Below are positions 59,514 to 64,000 of a DNA stretch of 64,000 bases, in pieces. Source of the stretch: Hydractinia symbiolongicarpus (lineage: Eukaryota > Cnidaria > Hydrozoa > Anthoathecata > Hydractiniidae); contig NC_079886.1 in the NCBI RefSeq assembly GCF_029227915.1, forward strand, positions 20,128,501 through 20,192,500. Reading direction: 5' to 3'. How positions within the stretch are numbered: the first letter of the stretch is position 1; each line of letters begins with the position of its first letter. The translations under genes and the position numbers were made by a program. The notes beneath the pieces were generated by a model. That model did no database searches and was not told the origin of the DNA. It worked only from the letters and a program-made list of their open reading frames with translations.

Positions 59514-60800
59514 ATGGCTGAATGCTCAGATCAAAGACAAGTTTACCTTGTCACTTACAGCCGTGCCGACTTGGAAAAGGTGAAGACAAGGGAGGACTTC
59601 GCCGACATTGTGGTACGTGTCTTAAGGGAAGTCGTACAGCAATGGGCTTGTTGTTGTGAGAAACACAAAGAGGAACCCCAGCAAGTTCATTTCCACTTGT
59701 CGATTAAATTGAAAACGGTTCGGCGTTGGAAACAAGTGAAGGCGAATGTTACAAAAAGCCACGGGATAGTTTGCCACTTTCAGGAATTCCCAGCAAATTA
59801 CTATGATGCCTACCGCTACGTCACAAAGGAGGATCCCGATTACATCACTTCCGAGGGGCACCCTTTGTTAACAAATTCACCACAGTCCAAGCCGGCATCG
59901 GCTAAACGTAAAGCTATTCGGTCGGCCTCTGATGTGAACGTTCGCCCAGCCGTACCGAAAAAAAAAGCTGTAACAAAACTTGATGTGATGGATCTCTATC
60001 ACATCATAGTAACCAACAACATCAACACAGAGCGTGAACTTTGCGTCTTGGCGAACTTACAAAAAAATGAAGGAAAAATGGACCTTTTGAAATTTATTTT
60101 GACGATTTCAGATAAACGTCGTTGTGAAATAATACGTAATGCGTGGCGTGTGGAAAATTCGATGAAGGAAAATGATCGTCTGAAATTGACGGCAATTCAA
60201 ATCCTTCAGGAAGCACGAAAAAAGCCCTGTGTTTGTGCTGGTGACTATTATATACATGTTGGTCAAACTCTAGAACAAAACAACATAGACACAAACAAGT
60301 TCCGTGAGGCTGTTACTAATGCATTACGATACGGTAGAAAAAAAGGCAATAACGTCATGCTGATCGGTCCAGCAAACTGTGGCAAGACCTTCGTATTGCA
60401 GCCTCTAACCGAGATATACAACTCTTTTGTATCTCCTGCATCTGGTACTTTTCCATGGGTAGGAGCAGAGAAAGCCGAGGTGGTCTTTCTCAATGACTTG
60501 CGATGGAACGAAAAGCTCATGCCTTGGGGAGACTTTCTCAACCTTTTAGAGGGACTTCCTGTTCACATCTCTGCACCAAAAACACACTATGCTGAGGATT
60601 TGTTATGGGTGAAGAAAACTCCGATATTTGGAACATCAAGTACCAAAATAAGGAAATACGATGGTGGCATTATCAATGACCGCGAAACAGCAATGATGGA
60701 ATGCCGATGGAAATATTTTGAGTTCACTAAGCCTGTGGAGGATCCAAAAGATATTGTGAAGTGTTCCTCCTGCTTTGCCCACCTAATTCTTGGCTATTAA
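59514..60800 (+). CDS. HUH endonuclease - SF3 helicase Rep protein
   Basis: An intact 428-aa frame. Residues 11-16 YLVTYS fit Rep motif I, H59-F60-H61 the HUH metal motif, and Y102-V-T-K105 (within YYDAYRYVTKED) the Y-x2-K nicking motif. Residues 131-160 are basic. The helicase part has Walker A GPANCGKT (285-292), Walker B VVFLND (323-328), motif C IFGTSS (371-376), then ETAMMECRW and a terminal C-x2-C (CSSCFAHLILGY). This is the architecture of rolling-circle Reps of CRESS-DNA and parvo-like replicons and of eukaryotic Rep-encoding transposons such as Replitrons. Single exon, no frame breaks and a hairpin array directly downstream suggest a mobile or virus-derived replicon rather than a host gene. 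Which lineage is undecided. It would nick and unwind origin DNA in the nucleus; that is family knowledge, not shown here. Confidence 0.85.
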   Translation: MAECSDQRQVYLVTYSRADLEKVKTREDFADIVVRVLREVVQQWACCCEKHKEEPQQVHFHLSIKLKTVRRWKQVKANVTKSHGIVCHFQEFPANYYDAYRYVTKEDPDYITSEGHPLLTNSPQSKPASAKRKAIRSASDVNVRPAVPKKKAVTKLDVMDLYHIIVTNNINTERELCVLANLQKNEGKMDLLKFILTISDKRRCEIIRNAWRVENSMKENDRLKLTAIQILQEARKKPCVCAGDYYIHVGQTLEQNNIDTNKFREAVTNALRYGRKKGNNVMLIGPANCGKTFVLQPLTEIYNSFVSPASGTFPWVGAEKAEVVFLNDLRWNEKLMPWGDFLNLLEGLPVHISAPKTHYAEDLLWVKKTPIFGTSSTKIRKYDGGIINDRETAMMECRWKYFEFTKPVEDPKDIVKCSSCFAHLILGY

Positions 60801-60854
60801 GTTTATGTTACTTCAAACTCAACACATAGTATATTAGTTTTATCGAATATGTTC

Positions 60855-61300
60855 AGTTCGCGCCTGTGAACCATCGAAGTATATCAAAGTATTACTTCGA
60901 CGGTTCACGCCCGTGATTCGTTGACTATAAGAAAGACATATAAAAATCTATTTTTTATTATTTGACGGTTCACGCCCGTGAACCGTTGAATTTTAAAAAA
61001 GAATTATCAAATATATTTTCTATAATTTTGACGGTTCACGCCCGTGAACCGTCAATTTCTAAAAAAGAATTATCAAATATATTTTTTATATTTTTGTCGG
61101 TTCACGCCCGTGAACCGTCAATATAAGAAAGACATATAAAAATATTATTTTTATTATTTGACGGTTCATGCTCGTGAACAGTCAATTTCTAAAAAAGAAT
61201 TATTGAATATACTTCTTTAAAATTTCACGATTGACGCCCGTGAACCGTCGAATATAAGAAATAATACTGTTTATATGCTGACAGTCGAAGTCTGTGAAAA
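60855..61300 (+). repeat. Tandem hairpin array downstream of Rep
   Basis: Seven or eight copies of a palindrome with arms GACGGTTCACG and CGTGAACCGTC and a CC loop: starts near 60855 (diverged), 60899, 60964, 61030 (perfect 11-bp arms), 61096, 61160, 61226 and a remnant near 61276. Spacing is 64-66 bp. Spacers are AT-rich and of two kinds, one with ATAAGAAAGACATATAAAAA, the other with TTCTAAAAAAGAATTATCAA. Immediately 3' of Rep, so a candidate origin or terminus region. Confidence 0.9.
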
Positions 61301-61643
61301 AGATATACAGTTGACTCTCTCTATCTCGACTACCCTCTATCTCGAACATCTCTCTATCTCGAACCAAAGTCTCGGTCCCTTGGACATTTTTGTAGGCTCT
61401 AAGCTATTTTCCTCTCTTTATCTCGAACCTCTCTATCTCGAATACCTCTCTATCTCGAACCAAAATCTCGGTCCCGTCTGACTGTTTCTCTCTCTATCTC
61501 GAACTTTTCCGGATTTAAGAACCTATTTACACTAAAAATCGAATTAAAACGTTCCATTTTCGAACGAAAATGTTTGACGTTCGAATTCTAAAGTCACTCA
61601 CAAAACATTGTTTACAGTGTTTTGAACCAGAAACCTTCTTGAG

Positions 61644-62039
61644 GTGAAGATGTCGGCTTTAAAAAGAAAACTCAATAACGTTTCTTTAATTCAAAAATGT
61701 CAAATAATTCGGGAAATCGAGAAAGGAATGTCAAACAAGGAGGCAGCAGAAAAAAACGGGATCCCCAAAAATACAATTTCAACTTGGATGAAAAAAAAAC
61801 ATAAGATCCTACAAAGCTTGGAAGAACAAAAAACCGCGTCTGGTTCGAAAAAGGTTCGAGGCTGTGATTATGAGCAGATAGACAAGGCTGTTTTCAAATG
61901 GTTTACTGTTCAAAGAAGCCAAAACATTCCGATCGATGGCAATTTGATAAAAGAAAAGGCACTCAGTTTTGCTAAAAACTTTGATTGTTCAAGTTTCAAG
62001 GCTTTCGATGGTTGGCTGGACAAATGGAAAAAAAGGTAA
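61644..62039 (+). CDS. pogo/CENP-B-type HTH protein without DDE domain
   Basis: A 131-aa frame beginning MSALKRKLNNVSLIQKCQII (an upstream M at 61644; the second M at 61650 is equally possible). Residues 10-60 form the pogo/psq HTH (IREIEKGMSNKEAAEKNGIP, KNTISTWMKK) and 75-130 a CENP-B-type second HTH (IDKAVFKWFTVQRSQNIPID, KEKALSFAKNF, FKAFDGWLDKWKKR). Full Tigger transposases continue with a DDE domain; here a stop follows directly. Likely able to bind the element's ends, but not to catalyse transposition. An exon joined elsewhere is possible, since GT follows the terminal AAAAAAAG. Confidence 0.8.
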   Translation: MKMSALKRKLNNVSLIQKCQIIREIEKGMSNKEAAEKNGIPKNTISTWMKKKHKILQSLEEQKTASGSKKVRGCDYEQIDKAVFKWFTVQRSQNIPIDGNLIKEKALSFAKNFDCSSFKAFDGWLDKWKKR

Positions 62040-62103
62040 ATAACATAGTTATAATTTTCATTTCGTGTATAAAAACAACCTGATTACATATCAAACACTA
62101 AAA

Positions 62104-62346
62104 TTACAGCTTCTGTTTTTTCAAAATCTCTACCATTGACTTTTGCCCGGATAAGCTTAGAACACGGGGGACCTGCATTCCATCACCATCTCCAAGATTA
62201 ACTGCCTTTCCAGTAACAGTTATATCACATCTCCCAAATTGATCAGCACGGAGAAAATAAAATATGGTTTTAGCAAACTTTCCATTTTCTCCTAACGGCA
62301 AATGTCCGACTAGTTTCCCATCTTTTTTAATGAAGACAGAGTGGCA
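62104..62346 (-). CDS. HIRAN-like domain ORF, copy 2, inside Tigger
   Basis: Minus strand from 62346: CHSVFIKKDGKLVGHLPLGE, KFAKTIFYFLRADQ, CDITVTGKAVNLGDGDGMQV then PRVLSLSG and a Lys-rich end before TAA. VGHLPLG...K.AKT..YFL......ITVTGKA.N..DG.GM.VP is shared with the ORF at 39859-40137. The upstream end is not certain and may need an exon. Converges with the HTH ORF within the same element. Confidence 0.6.
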   Translation of the reverse strand, partial: CHSVFIKKDGKLVGHLPLGENGKFAKTIFYFLRADQFGRCDITVTGKAVNLGDGDGMQVPRVLSLSGQKSMVEILKKQKL

Positions 62347-62655
62347 TCACTTAAACAAAAAAACATAACCGATTTCTTTAAATGAAGCTGTAAATTTATT
62401 TTATGTATTTATTTTAAAAGAAGTCTTGTGCATTGAATATTAACATTTTAACATCTCTCATTGACCTCTATCAACTCCCGATACACTGAAGGTTAAACAT
62501 ACGTTTTTTACGAAAAAATCTAATTTTTGTCAATTTTTCTCTATCTCGAACTTTCTCTATCTCGAACAAATTTTCTGGTCCCTTGCGAGTTCGAGATAGA
62601 GAGAGTCAACTGTATACAGACCAAAACATAAAAATAAGATTTTGTGTTAATACCT

Positions 62656-63771
62656 TCAATATTTTGTTCGCAAACCTTTGCTTTTGATGATTTCGTTCAA
62701 ACGCCTTGGCATAGATGTAATCGTTCGATCGATTATGTCGGTGGAAAACTTTGTGAGTGTTTGTTTACACCTACGGCTAAATTGTTTGTACGTCTCTTTT
62801 GTGATATTCAGTGTTAGAGCATCTTTCTTATGTTTGTTGTCCACCAGATGGAAGATGTTTTCAATGGGATTGAGGTCTGGTGATCTTGGCGGTATTTTGA
62901 AAACTTTGCAACCAATCGCCTCCATCTCTCCCCGTGCCAGGGCACTACTTTGAGATGGGCAATTGTCTTGAAGAAATTGCCTGTCAACGTTATTAGCAGA
63001 TATCTGAAACATTCCTGGTAAATGCTCCCTAACAAAGTTCGCACATGTTTGTCCATTCACATTTCCAGCATACTGGTGACACTTGATTACACCTCGACCG
63101 TGGGCAATTGCAACGAAGAAGCGAGCCATGCGACCACCGACACCTTCTTTCTTCCCCTTCGCTGTGCAGTGTTGGTCGAGACGTTCGCCACGTTTTTTCC
63201 AGGTACGGGTTCGAGACGTACGTGCGTGTTGTGCTGGATTTGTTTTATGTGCCCATCCAACACCGTCGAAATAAAATGATATGTTCTCTGCCCAAAAATT
63301 TGATGGAAGATTCTTGCATCTTCTTGCAAATTCCAACCTTTTTTTTAGATCTTCAGTTAGAAGTTGACCTTTGCGGCGACATTGCGTGAAACCGTATCCC
63401 GCTTTGTTCAAGTACCGTCGAACTGTTCGGTTTGACACATCTCGTTCTGATAAACCTGCCTCTCGCTGTATATCCGTTGAAGAAAAGTCACCAACCGTCT
63501 TGCGTAGTTTTGTGACACTCGTGATAATTTTCCGCATTTCTCTACTTGTGATTTTGCGTGGACGACCCCGTTTTCCCTTAGTGACAGTCAACTTTTCTTT
63601 AAAAACTTCGGCTTTAGGGAGCTTCATGTGTCTATAAAGGGTCGTCCGGGCATACTGAGGGTACATATTTTGCAAGTTGCGAAGTGTTTCACCCTTTTGT
63701 TGATGTAGATAGCGTAGTACCAACGAAAGTTGTAACGGTATCGGATCGTACCGGCGTTTTGTTTTATTCAT
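62656..63771 (-). CDS. Tc1-like transposase, DD34E, intact
   Basis: A 371-aa frame. Residues 10-55 are the first HTH, KGKRGRPRK (66-73) is the GRPR hook, and 75-125 the second HTH. The catalytic residues are D169 (FYFDGVGW), D269 (FLQDNCPSQ) and E304 (SPDLNPIEN), with 34 residues between the last two, the Tc1/IS630 spacing. No frame breaks. Cuts and pastes its element at TA sites, by family knowledge. Terminal inverted repeats were sought on both sides and not recognised, so the element ends are unknown. It follows the Rep block and lies between the two A segments. Confidence 0.92.
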   Translation of the reverse strand: MNKTKRRYDPIPLQLSLVLRYLHQQKGETLRNLQNMYPQYARTTLYRHMKLPKAEVFKEKLTVTKGKRGRPRKITSREMRKIITSVTKLRKTVGDFSSTDIQREAGLSERDVSNRTVRRYLNKAGYGFTQCRRKGQLLTEDLKKRLEFARRCKNLPSNFWAENISFYFDGVGWAHKTNPAQHARTSRTRTWKKRGERLDQHCTAKGKKEGVGGRMARFFVAIAHGRGVIKCHQYAGNVNGQTCANFVREHLPGMFQISANNVDRQFLQDNCPSQSSALARGEMEAIGCKVFKIPPRSPDLNPIENIFHLVDNKHKKDALTLNITKETYKQFSRRCKQTLTKFSTDIIDRTITSMPRRLNEIIKSKGLRTKY

Positions 63772-63787
63772 GGCAACAGGTTTGTCT

Positions 63788-63857
63788 TTAAGGGGGGGAG
63801 GGGGCAGGTTTCTTCAGTCCAACAAGAAGGAATTTCATTATATATTGGCCAGGATTG
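63788..63857 (+). repeat. Duplicated segment A, right copy
   Basis: Direct copy of 59071-59138, here joined directly to segment B, with a slightly longer G-run. Confidence 0.9.
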
Positions 63858-64000
63858 CAGGTTCACAAGTCCTGGCGCTCGGGTGGTTGTCTACTCATAT
63901 TTATAGTTTTATATTTATTTATTTATTTTTATAATAAATTCTTTGTTGTATTGTTGTCGTTATGTCTGTCTTCTGTTTTCATGTTGTCAGTTTTTGTGTA
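63858..64000 (+). repeat. Duplicated segment B, right copy
   Basis: Direct copy of 58759-58897 running to the window end; its full extent is not visible. Confidence 0.9.

Larger units (their letters stand above)
61308..62612 (+). mobile_element. Tigger/pogo element with cargo-like ORFs
   Basis: TA duplications at 61306-61307 and 62613-62614 flank 1305 bp with exact 22-bp terminal inverted repeats beginning CAGTTGACTCTCTCTATCTC. Subterminal regions repeat TCTATCTCGAAC many times. It contains an HTH ORF (61644-62039, +) and a HIRAN-like ORF (62104-62346, -) but no DDE domain, so it is non-autonomous. It lies between the hairpin array and the Tc1 gene. Confidence 0.9.

Noticed and set aside
60855-61300. 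CRISPR-like regular array
   Set aside because: The regular palindromes and 64-66-bp period look CRISPR-like, but spacers fall into two repeated families, there are no cas genes, and the DNA is eukaryotic with introns.

Overview
This is an AT-rich, intron-containing eukaryotic window, almost certainly from a cnidarian and plausibly a medusozoan or hydrozoan. The strongest evidence is a pair of genes encoding secreted proteins that end in the C-x3-C-x3-C-x3-C-x3-CC signature of the minicollagen cysteine-rich domain, the cross-linking module of nematocyst capsule proteins. Species cannot be fixed from sequence alone.

Host genes. Positions 1100-5021 (+) hold the last seven exons of cytoplasmic aspartyl-tRNA synthetase (DARS1); earlier exons lie left of the window. 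Positions 11067-16898 (-) and 19424-25293 (-) hold two tandem four-exon paralogues with identical intron phases (1, 0, 1): signal peptide, RRQYG segment, von Willebrand factor A domain, long Thr/Pro mucin-like tract, minicollagen-type Cys-rich tail. Their upstream regions are still alignable at matching distance from the ATG. From 27884 to about 31520 (+) three damaged immunoglobulin-like exons remain.

Mobile DNA. The rest, mainly 28-64 kb, is a nested mosaic of transposon relics: a THAP/P-element-like relic (6.5-8 kb), LINE reverse transcriptase pieces (18.4 kb minus, 46.6-47.7 kb plus), a DIRS-like RT (31.7-32.1 kb minus), a DDE-like pseudogene (37.4-38.5 kb), a Tigger tail beside a HIRAN-like ORF (39.4-40.1 kb), a decayed HECT-like gene (41.4-44.6 kb), an integrase-core relic (45-46.2 kb minus) and tyrosine-recombinase-like exons (47.9-49.1 kb).

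Most unusual parts. (1) Two diverged copies, in opposite orientation (49.3-52.3 kb minus; 55.2-58.5 kb plus), of a non-LTR retrotransposon with RT, CCHC zinc finger, PD-(D/E)xK restriction-like endonuclease and a C-terminal ubiquitin-specific protease (C19) domain. In the minus copy the endonuclease end and the USP cysteine box share one open frame. A 772-bp TTAA-flanked piggyBac-type MITE with long G and C tracts is nested in the minus copy. (2) An intact 428-aa HUH endonuclease-SF3 helicase Rep protein (59514-60800 +) followed at once by a ~66-bp-period array of near-perfect hairpins. (3) A 1305-bp Tigger/pogo element (61308-62612) with TA duplications and exact 22-bp inverted repeats that carries a pogo/CENP-B HTH ORF and, convergently, a HIRAN-like ORF instead of a DDE domain. 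(4) An intact DD34E Tc1-like transposase (62656-63771 -).

All frames and exon joints were read by eye; no similarity search was run.
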